NCBI RefSeq assembly: GCF_008274215.1
Contig: NZ_VTPS01000003.1
Coordinates: 111,908 to 175,907, forward strand
Source of the DNA: Calorimonas adulescens
GTDB lineage: Bacteria; Bacillota; Thermoanaerobacteria; Thermoanaerobacterales; UBA4877
Reading direction: 5' to 3'
DNA: 64,000 bases
The notes below the pieces were generated by a model. That model did no database searches, was not told the DNA's origin, and worked only from the letters and a program-made list of their open reading frames with translations. Position 1 is the first letter of the stretch; every line of letters starts with the position of its first letter. A program made the position numbers and the translations under genes. Positions 32,118 to 41,825 of the stretch are shown here, in pieces.

Positions 32118-32864
32118 TTAAAGCCGGGTTATAGTGGTCTTTTTGTTATCAATCCGGTATTTGTATGGAGAAATACCCTCATGTTTGCTAAACACCTTAC
32201 TGAAATAGGCAGCATCAGTGTAACCGATTTCTAAGGATATCTCTTTAATGCTTTTATCTGTTTTTATTAGCAGCTCTTTAGCTCTTTTTATTCTCAGCTT
32301 TGTAATGTAGTCTATAAAGGTCATCCCAATATGGCTTTTGAAATATCTGCTGAAATATTGCGGATTTAGGTGAATATACTCTGACACGGATTCTAAATCT
32401 ATATTCCTGTTAAAGTTCCTGTTTATGTAATCGATAGCATCAGATATTAGAGTGTTTTTGTCCATGTTGTCTGTGTTATCTCCACTGGATGCCTCGATAG
32501 ACGATATGGTTTTGCTAATGACGGATACAATTTCTGCAGGTTTGGCAGGCTTTAATATATAGTCCGATATACCAAGTTTTATTGCTGCCTGTGCAAACTT
32601 GAAGTCATCATAAGCAGTGAGTATTATAATCTTGGTATTGGGGAATAACGATTTTATTTCCCTTGATGCCTCGAGCCCGTTTAGCTCTGGCATTTTTATA
32701 TCCATCAGTATTATATGCGGCCTGGATAATTTGGCAATCTTAACGGCCTCACCTCCGTTTTTTGCCTCACCAACTATTTCTATATTCTTTAAGTTTTTTT
32801 CAATGATAATCCTTACGGCCCTTCTTTCCAGTGATTCGTCTTCAGCTATTAGTAGTTTATACAT
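32118..32864 (-). CDS. response regulator with AraC-type DNA-binding domain
   Basis: 248 residues. Receiver domain 1-120 with acidic AEDE at 8-11, phospho-acceptor Asp in ILMDIKMPE (about 55) and Lys in YILKPAK (about 105). The C-terminal pair of AraC HTHs (about 145-245) includes IHLNPQYFSRYFKSHIGM and IGYTDAAYFSKVFSKHEG. It starts two bases after the histidine kinase stop, so they form a pair. The divergent microcompartment operon is its likely target. Confidence 0.88.
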   Translation of the reverse strand: MYKLLIAEDESLERRAVRIIIEKNLKNIEIVGEAKNGGEAVKIAKLSRPHIILMDIKMPELNGLEASREIKSLFPNTKIIILTAYDDFKFAQAAIKLGISDYILKPAKPAEIVSVISKTISSIEASSGDNTDNMDKNTLISDAIDYINRNFNRNIDLESVSEYIHLNPQYFSRYFKSHIGMTFIDYITKLRIKRAKELLIKTDKSIKEISLEIGYTDAAYFSKVFSKHEGISPYKYRIDNKKTTITRL

Positions 32865-32866
32865 TT

Positions 32867-34102
32867 TTATACTACCTCACTTTGCATATAACTCTGGTAT
32901 GGTATAGTTATATACACAGATGTTCCCTGCATGTAGCTGCTGTTTATGTCAACACCATACTCTTTTCCAAAGCAATGTTTAATTCTGCTTCTTACATTTT
33001 GCATACCCAATCCTGTAGAATATTCCGGGTTGTTTTCAGGTGTCTTTGTTAGGTCATAGAGCTTATTCTCATCTATACCGATACCGTTATCGGTAATCTC
33101 AATCATTATGTTTTTATCATCCACCTTCTTACCTGTAATAATTATCTTGCCACCATCCTTTTTTGGCTCAAGACCGTGAATTATGGCATTTTCAACGATG
33201 GGTTGGAGCGTCATAACAGGTATCTTACACTTTAATATAGACGGTTCTATGTTGATTTCATAGGTTATTCTGTCACCATATCTTGTTGTCTGGATAAATA
33301 AATATTTTTTTATATTATTGATTTCGGTCTCAATATCCACGAGTCGGTTAATGTTGTTCAGGCTATATCTTAATAGGTCAGAGAGGTTATATATAAGTTC
33401 CTCAGTGTTTGGTGCATCTTCTATCATAGCCATTCTGGCTATTGTATTTAAGGTATTGAAAAGGAAATGGGGATTGATTTGAGACTGAAGGGCTTTGAGC
33501 TCCATGTCATTTAATAACCGTTCAAGGTCCATTCGTTTTTTCATTTCTTCAACCAGTTCAGATTGCGCTATGTTAGCAACTCCCATCTTTGCGATGAAAT
33601 TGGCAAACAGGTATAAAAAATCGGCAGCGTCTTTTATCTCATTATATTTAACCTTTGGTATCTCCTTTAATGCCGCCTCTAAATCTTCTTTTGACAATCC
33701 AAGTTCCCTTGAAAGTTTGATCAAGTTAATATGTTTGCTGTAGTCTATATTGTTTATCATTACCTGCCCGCATAACATGCATCCCATATAGTTGCCGTTT
33801 ACAATGATTGGTGCTGCCACGTCGGTCAGGCCGGAATGGCAGTGGTATACTATCGGCTGTCCGGCTTTCATAGCATTAAATCCACCGTAAGCATCGGATT
33901 TCATGCAGCGGTCAAAGCCAAGTTTAGTACTTCTTATAAGGTTGCAGAACTTTGTGAAATTGCTCGGGTGTACAACTGGGATACCGTTTTCATCAACGGT
34001 AATGGATGCAACCTTCATTATTTTTGCATATCTATCCTGAATGTCCTGCAGGGATTGCAGGTCGATGACATCTTTAAGGTCATACGTATGCTGGGCGTTC
34101 AT
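32867..34102 (-). CDS. histidine kinase with N-terminal PocR sensory domain
   Basis: 411 residues. PocR domain (about 1-170): LQSLQDIQDRYAKIMKVAS, CNLIRSTKLGFDRCMKSDA, YHCHSGLTDVAAPI and a Cys-rich MLCGQVM. Then a LytS-type His region ALQSQINPHFLFNTLNT (about 225) and HATPase motifs LQPIVENAIIHG and TGLGMQNVRSRI. PocR domains sense small diols or related metabolites in propanediol and glycerol regulons. No membrane helix, so sensing is cytoplasmic. ATG 34102 follows GGAGGTGAT. It is divergent from pduA. Confidence 0.88.
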   Translation of the reverse strand: MNAQHTYDLKDVIDLQSLQDIQDRYAKIMKVASITVDENGIPVVHPSNFTKFCNLIRSTKLGFDRCMKSDAYGGFNAMKAGQPIVYHCHSGLTDVAAPIIVNGNYMGCMLCGQVMINNIDYSKHINLIKLSRELGLSKEDLEAALKEIPKVKYNEIKDAADFLYLFANFIAKMGVANIAQSELVEEMKKRMDLERLLNDMELKALQSQINPHFLFNTLNTIARMAMIEDAPNTEELIYNLSDLLRYSLNNINRLVDIETEINNIKKYLFIQTTRYGDRITYEINIEPSILKCKIPVMTLQPIVENAIIHGLEPKKDGGKIIITGKKVDDKNIMIEITDNGIGIDENKLYDLTKTPENNPEYSTGLGMQNVRSRIKHCFGKEYGVDINSSYMQGTSVYITIPYQSYMQSEVV

Positions 34103-34153
34103 TGGAATCACCTCCATGCATCTATATAATTAAATTCTATCTTTAGTTAAAAA

Positions 34154-34222
34154 ACCCTCTTTTATATTTGATATAGTAAAATTTAAACATAAAAAAATCA
34201 AAAAAATCCATATCAAGAGGGT
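34154..34222. promoter_or_regulatory. nested inverted repeats in the kinase-pduA intergenic region
   Basis: ACCCTCTT (34154-34161) with AAGAGGGT (34215-34222) and inside them TGATAT (34169-34174) with ATATCA (34210-34215). This is the only marked structure between the divergent operons and is a candidate site for the AraC-type regulator. I could not place the pduA promoter. Confidence 0.35.
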
Positions 34223-34320
34223 AAATATAGTACACAAACACGATAAGGAATTACAGAGGTATTATTTAAAAAAAGTTGAATTAATAGAATGCAAAGTAAA
34301 ATTAAAATGGAGGTGCCATT

Positions 34321-34599
34321 ATGGGACAAGAAGCATTAGGTATGATTGAAACGAGAGGACTTGTGCCAGCTATTGAAGCTGCGGACTCTATGGTAAAGGC
34401 AGCGAACGTGACACTTATTGGTTATGAGAAGATAGGTTCTGGACTGGTCACTGTTATGGTCCGCGGCGATGTGGGAGCGGTAAAAGCCGCTACTGACGCA
34501 GGTGCTGCCTCAGCTAAAAGGGTTGGAGAGGTTATTTCTGTTCATGTAATTCCAAGGCCGCATACGGATGTAGAGAAGATACTCCCCAAAAATGAATAG
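34321..34599 (+). CDS. pduA: BMC-domain hexameric shell protein
   Basis: 92 residues, one BMC domain. [20 protein letters not shown] and the later [19 protein letters not shown] are canonical; VHVIPRPH ends the fold. Hexamers tile the shell facets and their pores pass substrate. ATG follows GGAGGTG. First gene of the microcompartment operon. No pduJ-type paralogue lies nearby, so this and the PduK-like protein must supply the single-BMC hexamers. Confidence 0.92.
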   Translation: MGQEALGMIETRGLVPAIEAADSMVKAANVTLIGYEKIGSGLVTVMVRGDVGAVKAATDAGAASAKRVGEVISVHVIPRPHTDVEKILPKNE

Positions 34600-34617
34600 A
34601 TAGGGGGGAAGATGTAA

Positions 34618-35409
34618 GTGGACGATGCTATTCTCGCAAAGGTGCTTGAGGAAGTAAAAAAGAGGTTGAATGATGGCGGTAATATGAATGCGGAAAGAGA
34701 GGAGGATAAAGGTATGGATAACGTTGGAGTTACGGAGTTTGTTGGGACTGCGGTTGGAGACTCAGTCGGTCTTGTTATAGCAAATGTGGATTATGCACTT
34801 CATGAGAAGATGGGGATTGACAAGAGGTTCCGTTCAATTGGTATTTTGGGCGCCAGGACAGGCGCCGGGCCGCAGATTATGGCCGCAGATGAGGCCGTAA
34901 AGGCTACAAATACTGAAATTGTTTCTATTGAGATGGCAAGAGACACAAAGGGAGGAGCAGGGCATGGCTCTCTTATTATATTTGGTGCTGAGGAGGTCTC
35001 CGACGCCAGGAGGGCAATAGAAGTGGCACTCAAGGAGTTGAACAGGACTTTTGGAGATGTATATACATGCGATGCTGGACATCTAGAGCTCCAGTATACT
35101 GCAAGGGCAAGCCTGGCCATAAACAAGGCCTTTGGTGCCCCGATAGGGAAAGCCTTTGGACTTATTGTGGGTGCACCTGCTGCTATAGGGGTTCTCATGT
35201 CTGATACCGCTGTAAAGACAGCCAATGTTGAGATAGTGTCCTATGCCAGTCCTTCGGCAGGCACGGCGCATACCAATGAGGTTATCATCTCGGTTACCGG
35301 CGATTCAGGTGCAGTAAGACAGGCGGTAATCGCAGCCAGGGAAATTGGTTTTAAAGTGCTTAAGGCTATGGGACAGACGCCTGTCTCGGTTACTAATCCG
35401 TATATCTAA
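34618..35409 (+). CDS. pduB: tandem BMC trimeric shell protein
   Basis: 263 residues. An amphipathic N-terminal segment (DDAILAKVLEEVKKRL) precedes a linker and two BMC repeats, starting with GTAVGDSVGLVIANVDYALH and GKAFGLIVGAPAAIGVLMSD. PduB trimers form pseudo-hexamers, and the N-terminus anchors cargo. An internal ATG at 34714 (MDNVGVTEF) would give a PduB'-like short form, as in Salmonella. Start GTG 34618 after GGGGGG. Confidence 0.9.
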   Translation: MDDAILAKVLEEVKKRLNDGGNMNAEREEDKGMDNVGVTEFVGTAVGDSVGLVIANVDYALHEKMGIDKRFRSIGILGARTGAGPQIMAADEAVKATNTEIVSIEMARDTKGGAGHGSLIIFGAEEVSDARRAIEVALKELNRTFGDVYTCDAGHLELQYTARASLAINKAFGAPIGKAFGLIVGAPAAIGVLMSDTAVKTANVEIVSYASPSAGTAHTNEVIISVTGDSGAVRQAVIAAREIGFKVLKAMGQTPVSVTNPYI

Positions 35410-35424
35410 AAGATTGGTGGTGGT

Positions 35425-37095
35425 ATGATGAAGAGATCAAAAAGGTTTGAGATTCTTGAAAAGAGAGACGTGAACAAAGACGGTTTTGTAAAAGACTGGC
35501 CAGAGGTGGGTCTTATTGCTATAGGCAGTCCAAATGACCCGAAGCCCAGTGTAAAGGTTGAAAACGGGAAAATTGTTGAAATGGACGGCAAACCGAGGGA
35601 ACAGTTTGACTTCATAGATGCATTCATTGCGGACCACTCCATAAACATTGAAAATACAGTGAAGGCTATGTCTATGGATTCCCTGGAGATAGCAAGGATG
35701 CTGACAGATGTGAATGTGCCGAGAAGTGAGATCATTAAAATAACGACTGCCCTGACACCTGCCAAATTAGTGGATGTAGTGGATAAACTCAATGTCGTTG
35801 AGATGATGATGGCCCTTCAAAAGATGAGGGCAAGGAGGACACCGTCCAATCAGTGCCACGTTACAAACGTGAAAGACAACCCTGTGCTGATAGCAGCAGA
35901 TGCGGCTGAGGCAGCGATCCGGGGCTTTGATGAGATGGAAACTACGGTTGGGATAGTAAGGTATGCCCCCTTCAATGCACTTTCTCTGCTCATCGGTGCG
36001 CAGACCGGTAGAGGCGGCGTATTAACGCAGTGTTCACTTGAGGAAGCGACAGAACTGCGGTTAGGCATGATGGGATATACCACTTATGCAGAGACAATAT
36101 CTGTCTATGGGACTGAGCAGGTGTTTGTTGACGGGGACGATACACCGTGGTCAAAGAGTTTTTTAGCCTCAGCATATGCATCAAGGGGATTAAAGATGAG
36201 GTTTACTTCGGGCACAGGGTCCGAGGTGCAGATGGGTTATGCAGAGGGTAAATCCATGCTGTACCTTGAAGCAAGATGCATTATGATAACTAAAGGTGCC
36301 GGTGCACAGGGGCTACAGAACGGTTCTATAAGCTGCATAGGTGTGCCCGGTGCTGTTTCAGGTGGTATAAGAGCGGTATTGGGTGAAAATCTAATCACCA
36401 CGATGCTTGATTTGGAGGTGGCTTCCGGCAATGACCAAACGTTTACCCATTCACCTATTCGTAAGACTGCCAGGACGATGATGCAGTTTTTGCCAGGGAC
36501 AGATTTTATCTTTTCAGGATACAGTGCCGTGCCAAACTACGACAATATGTTTGCAGGTTCAAATTTTGATGCCGAGGATTATGATGATTATCTTATTTTG
36601 CAGAGAGATCTTAAGGTGGACGGGGGATTAAGGCCGATAAAAGAAGAGGAGGCAATTGCAGTAAGGAACAAGGCCGCAAGGGCTCTTCAGGCGGTATTTA
36701 AGGAGCTGGGGTTGCCACCTATAACCGATGAGGAGGTAGAGGCGGCAACATATGCCCATGGGAGCAATGATGTTCCTGAAAGAAATGTGGTGGAAGACCT
36801 CAAGGCAGCCCAGGACCTTTTGAAGCGTGGTGTAACGGGGCTCGATATAGTCAAGGCGCTGGCAAAGACAGGATTTAGTGATGTTGCAGAACGGGTGTTA
36901 AATATGCTCAAGCAGAGGATTGCAGGGGATTATCTGCATACGTCATCAATTTTTGATGATAAATTCCATGTTATATCAGCCGTAAATGATTGCAATGATT
37001 ATATGGGCCCCGGTACCGGGTATAGACTTGAGGGTAAAAGATGGGAAGAGGTTAAGAATATAAATCAGGCTCTTGATCCTGATAAGATGGTATAA
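35425..37095 (+). CDS. pduC: B12-dependent diol/glycerol dehydratase large subunit
   Basis: 556 residues, full length. It aligns throughout with Klebsiella PduC: SKRFE near the start, DGFVKDW, MRARRTPSNQCHVTN, RGFDEMETTVG, GLKMRFTSGTGSEVQMGYAE, NDQTFTHS, GYSAVPNYDNMFAGSN, TGYRLEG. With PduD and PduE it converts 1,2-propanediol to propionaldehyde, or glycerol to 3-hydroxypropionaldehyde, through an adenosyl radical. I cannot discriminate the two substrates from sequence. An ATG doublet at 35425/35428 leaves three bases of uncertainty. Confidence 0.95.
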   Translation: MMKRSKRFEILEKRDVNKDGFVKDWPEVGLIAIGSPNDPKPSVKVENGKIVEMDGKPREQFDFIDAFIADHSINIENTVKAMSMDSLEIARMLTDVNVPRSEIIKITTALTPAKLVDVVDKLNVVEMMMALQKMRARRTPSNQCHVTNVKDNPVLIAADAAEAAIRGFDEMETTVGIVRYAPFNALSLLIGAQTGRGGVLTQCSLEEATELRLGMMGYTTYAETISVYGTEQVFVDGDDTPWSKSFLASAYASRGLKMRFTSGTGSEVQMGYAEGKSMLYLEARCIMITKGAGAQGLQNGSISCIGVPGAVSGGIRAVLGENLITTMLDLEVASGNDQTFTHSPIRKTARTMMQFLPGTDFIFSGYSAVPNYDNMFAGSNFDAEDYDDYLILQRDLKVDGGLRPIKEEEAIAVRNKAARALQAVFKELGLPPITDEEVEAATYAHGSNDVPERNVVEDLKAAQDLLKRGVTGLDIVKALAKTGFSDVAERVLNMLKQRIAGDYLHTSSIFDDKFHVISAVNDCNDYMGPGTGYRLEGKRWEEVKNINQALDPDKMV

Positions 37096-37109
37096 AAGGG
37101 GTGGTATAA

Positions 37110-37757
37110 ATGGCAGGGGTTGAGATAAGTGAGGAGTTAATTGAGAGGATTACGCAGGAAGTATTAAATCAGCTCAAGGTGGAAAAGCCGAAACCAGTCT
37201 CAAGTTCAGGAAAAATGAAACTTATAGAATCGGGTGAGGCTAAAGAGGGAAGTCGCAGCGACGAGGTTGTTATAGCTATTGGCCCGGCATTTGGACAGTA
37301 TCAAACAAAAACTATTATCGGCATCCCCCATGAGGATGTGCTCAGAGAAGTCATGGCTGGGATTGAGGAAGAGGGGCTGACACCAAGGGTTATCCGCGTA
37401 CTTAGGACTTCAGATGTTGCTTTTATGGGACATGATGCAGCTACACTGAGTGGTTCGGGTGTGGGCATAGGTATACAGTCAAAAGGCACAACAGTGATTC
37501 ATCAAAAGGATTTAGAGCCGCTTAATAATCTTGAGCTGTTTCCGCAGGCGCCTCTTATTGATAGGGAAACGTATAGGGCCATAGGGAAGAATGCGGCTAA
37601 ATATGCAAAGGGTGAGTCTCCAAACCCTGTACCTGTGAGAAATGATCAGATGGCCAGGCCCAAATACCAGGCGAAAGCTGCAGTTCTCCACATTAAGGAG
37701 ACAGAACATGTAGTGCCCAATGCAAAGCCCGTTGAGCTAAAAGTAGTCTTTGAATAG
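37110..37757 (+). CDS. pduD: diol/glycerol dehydratase medium subunit
   Basis: 215 residues. An N-terminal helix ([16 protein letters not shown]) of the type that targets enzymes into the compartment, then the conserved core [41 protein letters not shown], and ending with a beta-rich tail. Carries cobalamin contacts with PduC. The MARPKY stretch is one of the sites encoded by the GGCCAGGCC repeat. Confidence 0.93.
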   Translation: MAGVEISEELIERITQEVLNQLKVEKPKPVSSSGKMKLIESGEAKEGSRSDEVVIAIGPAFGQYQTKTIIGIPHEDVLREVMAGIEEEGLTPRVIRVLRTSDVAFMGHDAATLSGSGVGIGIQSKGTTVIHQKDLEPLNNLELFPQAPLIDRETYRAIGKNAAKYAKGESPNPVPVRNDQMARPKYQAKAAVLHIKETEHVVPNAKPVELKVVFE

Positions 37758-37768
37758 GGGTGAAAGAT

Positions 37769-38290
37769 ATGGATAACGCCATGATAGAAGAAATTGTGAA
37801 AGAAGTTTTAAAGTCACTGGATATTTCTGGAGAACCCATTGAGAAGAAGGAAGATAAGACTAAAGCAGACAGTTATAATGGTACACTATCTAAGGCAGAT
37901 TATCCGCTGGCAGAAAAAAGGAAAGACCTCATAAAAACAGCTTCAGGTAAAGGGTTTGATGATATTAATATGGAGAATGTGATAAATGGGAGTATAAGGC
38001 CAGAGGATATAAGGATAACATCAGATGTGCTCCTCTATCAGTCTCAGATTGCTGAGTCTGTAGGCAGACATCAATTTGCACAAAACCTAAAAAGAGCGGC
38101 GGAGCTTACAAAAGTACCGGATAATAGGATTCTGGAGATATATAATGCATTACGACCATATCGTTCAACAAAAGAGGAACTCTTGAGCATAGCCGATGAA
38201 CTGGAGAAAAAATATAATGCGGTGCTAAATGCTGCTCTTGTAAGGGAAGCAGCGGAGGTATATGAAAAGAGGGGAAGATTAAAGAAGTAA
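37769..38290 (+). CDS. pduE: diol/glycerol dehydratase small subunit
   Basis: 173 residues. N-terminal helix NAMIEEIVKEVLKSL, a charged linker, then DYPLAEKRKDLIKTASGKGFDDI, IRITSDVLLYQSQIAESVGRHQ and LRPYRSTKEEL, all conserved in PduE. ATG 37769 is preferred over GTG 37760, since GGGGTGA is its ribosome site. Completes the alpha2-beta2-gamma2 enzyme. Confidence 0.93.
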   Translation: MDNAMIEEIVKEVLKSLDISGEPIEKKEDKTKADSYNGTLSKADYPLAEKRKDLIKTASGKGFDDINMENVINGSIRPEDIRITSDVLLYQSQIAESVGRHQFAQNLKRAAELTKVPDNRILEIYNALRPYRSTKEELLSIADELEKKYNAVLNAALVREAAEVYEKRGRLKK

Positions 38291-38302
38291 GGGGCGATAT
38301 CT

Positions 38303-40126
38303 TTGAGACTTATTGCAGGTGTGGATATAGGGAATTCAACAACAGAGGTGGCAATTGCTGATATAGAGAATAGGCCCAGGTTTTTATCAAGCAGTCTGGT
38401 TAAAACTACAGGGATAAAAGGCACACCCGACAATGTTGCTGGAGTGAAAAAGGGGCTTGAGGAGGCCTGTAATAAGATAAATATAACTGTTTCAGATCTC
38501 GATTTTATATGTCTAAATGAAGCCACACCTGTTATCGGCGATGTGGCGATGGAGACGATAACAGAGACAATTATCACAGAATCAACTATGATAGGGCACA
38601 ATCCAGACACACCGGGAGGCGTAGGGCTTGGCATAGGGAAAACAGTGTTCTTGGATGAATTAGACAATATTCACTCAAATGAAGAAGTGATCTGTGTAAT
38701 ACCTAAATCAACGGACTTTGAAATGGCCGCAAAACTTCTCAATAGGGCGACAGAGACTGGAGTAAAAGTAAATGGTGCAATTGTGCAGGGAGACGACGGA
38801 GTCCTTATATCTAACCGGCTGAAGAAGAAAATACCAATAGTTGATGAGGTGACATACATTGACAGGGTGCCTATGGGGATGATGGCGGCGGTGGAGGTTG
38901 CTGCGCCGGGTGAGACAATAAGGGTGCTCTCCAATCCTTATGGTCTGGCTACAGTGTTTCACCTCTCACCTGATGAGACAAAAAATGTCATCCCCATAGC
39001 CCGGGCCTTAATAGGTAACCGCTCGGCAGTCGTCATAAGGACGCCAGAGGGCGACGTCAAGGAGAGGGTTATACCTGCCGGTAAGATAATCATGTACGGC
39101 GCAAGGGAGAGAAGGGTAGGCATTGAGGAAGGTGCTGAAAAGATAATGTCTTCCCTGGAGGAGATATGGCCGCTGAATGATGTTAGCGGTGAGCCTGGAA
39201 CCAATGTTGGTGGGATGATGGAGAGGGTAAGACAGGTCATGTCTGAGCTTACAGGACAGGGTATCTCGGACATAAAGATCCAGGATATCCTTGCAGTTGA
39301 TACCTTTGTACCTCAAAAAGTAAAAGGAGGACTGGCTGGGGAATTTGCACTTGAAAACGCCGTAGCCCTTGCAGCTATGGTAAAGACAAACCGACTTCCC
39401 ATGAATATAATTGCCAAGATGCTTGAAAATGAACTGCACATAAAGGTGATAATAGGCGGAGTAGAGGCAAACATGGCCATATTAGGTGCTCTTACGACAC
39501 CCGGGACGGATAAGCCGCTCATCATACTTGACCTGGGCGGCGGTTCTACAGACTCAGCCTATATTGATAGGGAAGGAAAGGTTACATCTATACATCATGC
39601 GGGTGCAGGAGACATGGTCACAATGCTTATCAATTCAGAGCTGGGTCTTGATGATTTTAATCTGGCGGAAGATATAAAGAAATATCCCCTTGCACACGTT
39701 GAGAGCCTTTTCAACCTGAGGTATGAAGACGGTAATATAAAATTCTTTGATAAGCCCTTGGATGCTTCTTTATTTGCAAGGAATATAATTGTAAAACCTG
39801 ATGAAATGATACCTATTCCCACAAAGCATTCATTGGAGAAAATAAGGGCAGTTAGACGTGAAGCCAAGAAGAAGGTATTTGTAACCAATGCGATTAGAGC
39901 TTTGAAGGATATTTCCCCTGGCAGGGAGCTTAGGGGTATAGATTTTGTGGTGCTGGTTGGTGGTTCAGCCCTTGACTTTGAAATACCAGAAATGATTTCA
40001 GACGAGCTCTCCCATTATGGGATAGTATGCGGCAGCGGAAATATAAGAGGGGTGGAGGGGCCGAGGAATGCTGTGGCTACCGGTCTGGTTTTGTCTTATT
40101 ATGAAAGCTTGAAAGGAAGAGCCTAA
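38303..40126 (+). CDS. pduG: dehydratase reactivase large subunit
   Basis: 607 residues. Hsp70/actin-like ATPase with IAGVDIGNSTTEVAIA (phosphate 1) and LIILDLGGGSTDSAYI (phosphate 2) plus VVLVGGSALDFEIP near the C-terminus. It exchanges damaged cobalamin out of the dehydratase using ATP. Start TTG 38303 after AAGGGGCGA. Its stop overlaps the pduH start by one base. Confidence 0.93.
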   Translation: MRLIAGVDIGNSTTEVAIADIENRPRFLSSSLVKTTGIKGTPDNVAGVKKGLEEACNKINITVSDLDFICLNEATPVIGDVAMETITETIITESTMIGHNPDTPGGVGLGIGKTVFLDELDNIHSNEEVICVIPKSTDFEMAAKLLNRATETGVKVNGAIVQGDDGVLISNRLKKKIPIVDEVTYIDRVPMGMMAAVEVAAPGETIRVLSNPYGLATVFHLSPDETKNVIPIARALIGNRSAVVIRTPEGDVKERVIPAGKIIMYGARERRVGIEEGAEKIMSSLEEIWPLNDVSGEPGTNVGGMMERVRQVMSELTGQGISDIKIQDILAVDTFVPQKVKGGLAGEFALENAVALAAMVKTNRLPMNIIAKMLENELHIKVIIGGVEANMAILGALTTPGTDKPLIILDLGGGSTDSAYIDREGKVTSIHHAGAGDMVTMLINSELGLDDFNLAEDIKKYPLAHVESLFNLRYEDGNIKFFDKPLDASLFARNIIVKPDEMIPIPTKHSLEKIRAVRREAKKKVFVTNAIRALKDISPGRELRGIDFVVLVGGSALDFEIPEMISDELSHYGIVCGSGNIRGVEGPRNAVATGLVLSYYESLKGRA

Positions 40127-40545
40127 TGGGTAATAACGGAAATGTATCTATTTTTGTTATAGTTAAGGAACCAGAACAGGCACTGCTAAAAGAACTCCTT
40201 GCCGGTATTGAAGAAGAAGGGATACCATATACAGTGAGCAGTTTTGAAGGGGAAGCCTTGAATGAGACATTTAAGGCTTCGCAACTGTCAAAACTGGGCG
40301 TAGCAGTAGGGGTGTGGAAAAACAGGATTATATTGCATTACAGTAAGAGCAGAGGTTTTGGGCCACTATTTGATGGTGAATTAAATGGTTACGAAAAGGA
40401 AAGGGCCAGACGTATTGGCAACAACGCTGCGCGACTATATAAGGTAATGCCATTAAAGGACATGAGACCTAATATTACTATAAAAGAGATCGTTGATATG
40501 GTTAGGGAAAGAGTAATTGCTGCTTTGAAGGCAAAGCCGCTGTAA
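40126..40545 (+). CDS. pduH: dehydratase reactivase small subunit
   Basis: 139 residues. It resembles the beta subunit of the dehydratase: LLAGIEEEGIPYTV, SKLGVAVGVWKNRIILHYSKS, RRIGNNAARLYK. This mimicry lets it displace PduD during reactivation. ATG is fused to the pduG stop (TAATG). Confidence 0.9.
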   Translation: MGNNGNVSIFVIVKEPEQALLKELLAGIEEEGIPYTVSSFEGEALNETFKASQLSKLGVAVGVWKNRIILHYSKSRGFGPLFDGELNGYEKERARRIGNNAARLYKVMPLKDMRPNITIKEIVDMVRERVIAALKAKPL

Positions 40546-40557
40546 AGGAGGGATTGT

Positions 40558-41175
40558 ATGGATGGAGAAGCCCTCGGATTTATTGAAACTGTGGGACTGG
40601 CTGCTGCGATAGAGGCTGCTGATACTGCTTTAAAGACGGCAAATATTGAACTTATAGGCTATGAACTTACCAAGGGTGGCGGTATGGTTACTGTGAAGAT
40701 AAAAGGAGACGTATCGGCTGTCAACACAGCATTGGTAGCTGCTAAAGCAAATGCTTCAAAGGTTGGCAGGGTGTATGCGACACTTGTCATACCAAGGCCT
40801 GGTGATGGAACAGAGATGATGGTAACCACACAGAGCACTGTGGGACTCAAGAGTGACGGGAAAGAAGATACAGTTGCACAGAAGGAAGGGGTTGAAGATA
40901 GTCACTCTGTCCAGTCAAGAGAAACTGAGATTAACATGAGTTTGGATAGTACGGGTCTTGATAATAATCAAAGAGAGCAGGAAGAGCAGATAAGCGATAT
41001 TGAGGATAATAACCCTGTTGAGATAGAAAAAGATATCTTTGTTTTAAAAGATAATGCACCTCAGGCAGGCGAGGTATGCAATATATGCCATGACCCTCTA
41101 TGCCCACGTAGAAAAGGTCAACCGAGAAATCTCTGCATACACTACAATGAGGTATATAGGGGTGATCATAAATAA
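40558..41175 (+). CDS. pduK: BMC shell protein with C-terminal Cys cluster
   Basis: 205 residues. A BMC domain (1-92: ALGFIETVGLAAAIEAADTA), an acidic Gln/Asn-rich linker (95-168), then CNICHDPLCPRRKGQ followed by NLCIHY near residues 173-195. The four Cys residues could bind an Fe-S or Zn centre, as seen in PduK proteins. Role in the shell is not settled; it may connect shell and redox chemistry. Confidence 0.88.
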   Translation: MDGEALGFIETVGLAAAIEAADTALKTANIELIGYELTKGGGMVTVKIKGDVSAVNTALVAAKANASKVGRVYATLVIPRPGDGTEMMVTTQSTVGLKSDGKEDTVAQKEGVEDSHSVQSRETEINMSLDSTGLDNNQREQEEQISDIEDNNPVEIEKDIFVLKDNAPQAGEVCNICHDPLCPRRKGQPRNLCIHYNEVYRGDHK

Positions 41176-41825
41176 TGGATATTAAGGATGAGATTATAGA
41201 CGCAGTGGTGAAGGATGTTATAAGCAGGATTAGAATTAAAGAAGGCGGCAGGGCCATACCTGTGGGTATATCAAACAGACATATACACCTTAACAGAGAG
41301 GATATGGATATACTCTTTGGGAAGGGATATGAACTGACAATAAAGAACCATGTGAATCAACCCGGACAATTTGCGGCAAACGAGACGGTCTGCATAGCCG
41401 GACCTAAAGGTTGTTTTGAAAGAGTGCGCATCCTTGGCCCTGTGAGAAGATACAGCCAGATAGAGATATCCAGAACAGATGCTTTTACGTTGGGCATAAA
41501 CCCTCCAGTAAGGGATTCCAACGATTTAAAAGGTTCAGAATCGCTGTGTGTGATTGGGCCTGCAGGTATGAAGGTGTTCGAAGAAAAGGTGATATGTGCT
41601 CAGAGGCATATACACATGTCACCGGATGATGCAGATAGGTTTGGTGTTATAAATGGTGATATGGTGGATGTAGAGGCTTTGACTGATAAGGGGATTATAT
41701 ACAGGAATGTGCTCATAAGGGTGGCTGAGAACTTTGCATTGGAGTTTCATATTGACACAGATGAGGCTAATGCGGCAGACCTGAAGAATGGTGATATGGT
41801 GAGAATTATAGGTATAAACAGGTGA
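41175..41825 (+). CDS. pduL: phosphotransacylase of the microcompartment
   Basis: 216 residues. N-terminal targeting helix DEIIDAVVKDVISRI, then the two PduL domains with their metal-binding VGISNRHIHLNREDMDILFG and VICAQRHIHMSPDDADRFG motifs. It turns acyl-CoA made by PduP into acyl phosphate and recycles CoA inside the shell. No propionate kinase (pduW) is encoded nearby, so ATP recovery must use another acetate/propionate kinase. TAATG overlap with pduK. Confidence 0.93.
   Translation: MDIKDEIIDAVVKDVISRIRIKEGGRAIPVGISNRHIHLNREDMDILFGKGYELTIKNHVNQPGQFAANETVCIAGPKGCFERVRILGPVRRYSQIEISRTDAFTLGINPPVRDSNDLKGSESLCVIGPAGMKVFEEKVICAQRHIHMSPDDADRFGVINGDMVDVEALTDKGIIYRNVLIRVAENFALEFHIDTDEANAADLKNGDMVRIIGINR

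Noticed and set aside
34118..34320. B12 riboswitch ahead of the microcompartment operon
   Set aside because: No B12-box or the usual multi-stem core could be found; only nested inverted repeats are present.
38071..38667. 198-residue minus-strand frame across pduE and pduG
   Set aside because: It lies opposite two strongly conserved genes and has no family similarity or start signals.
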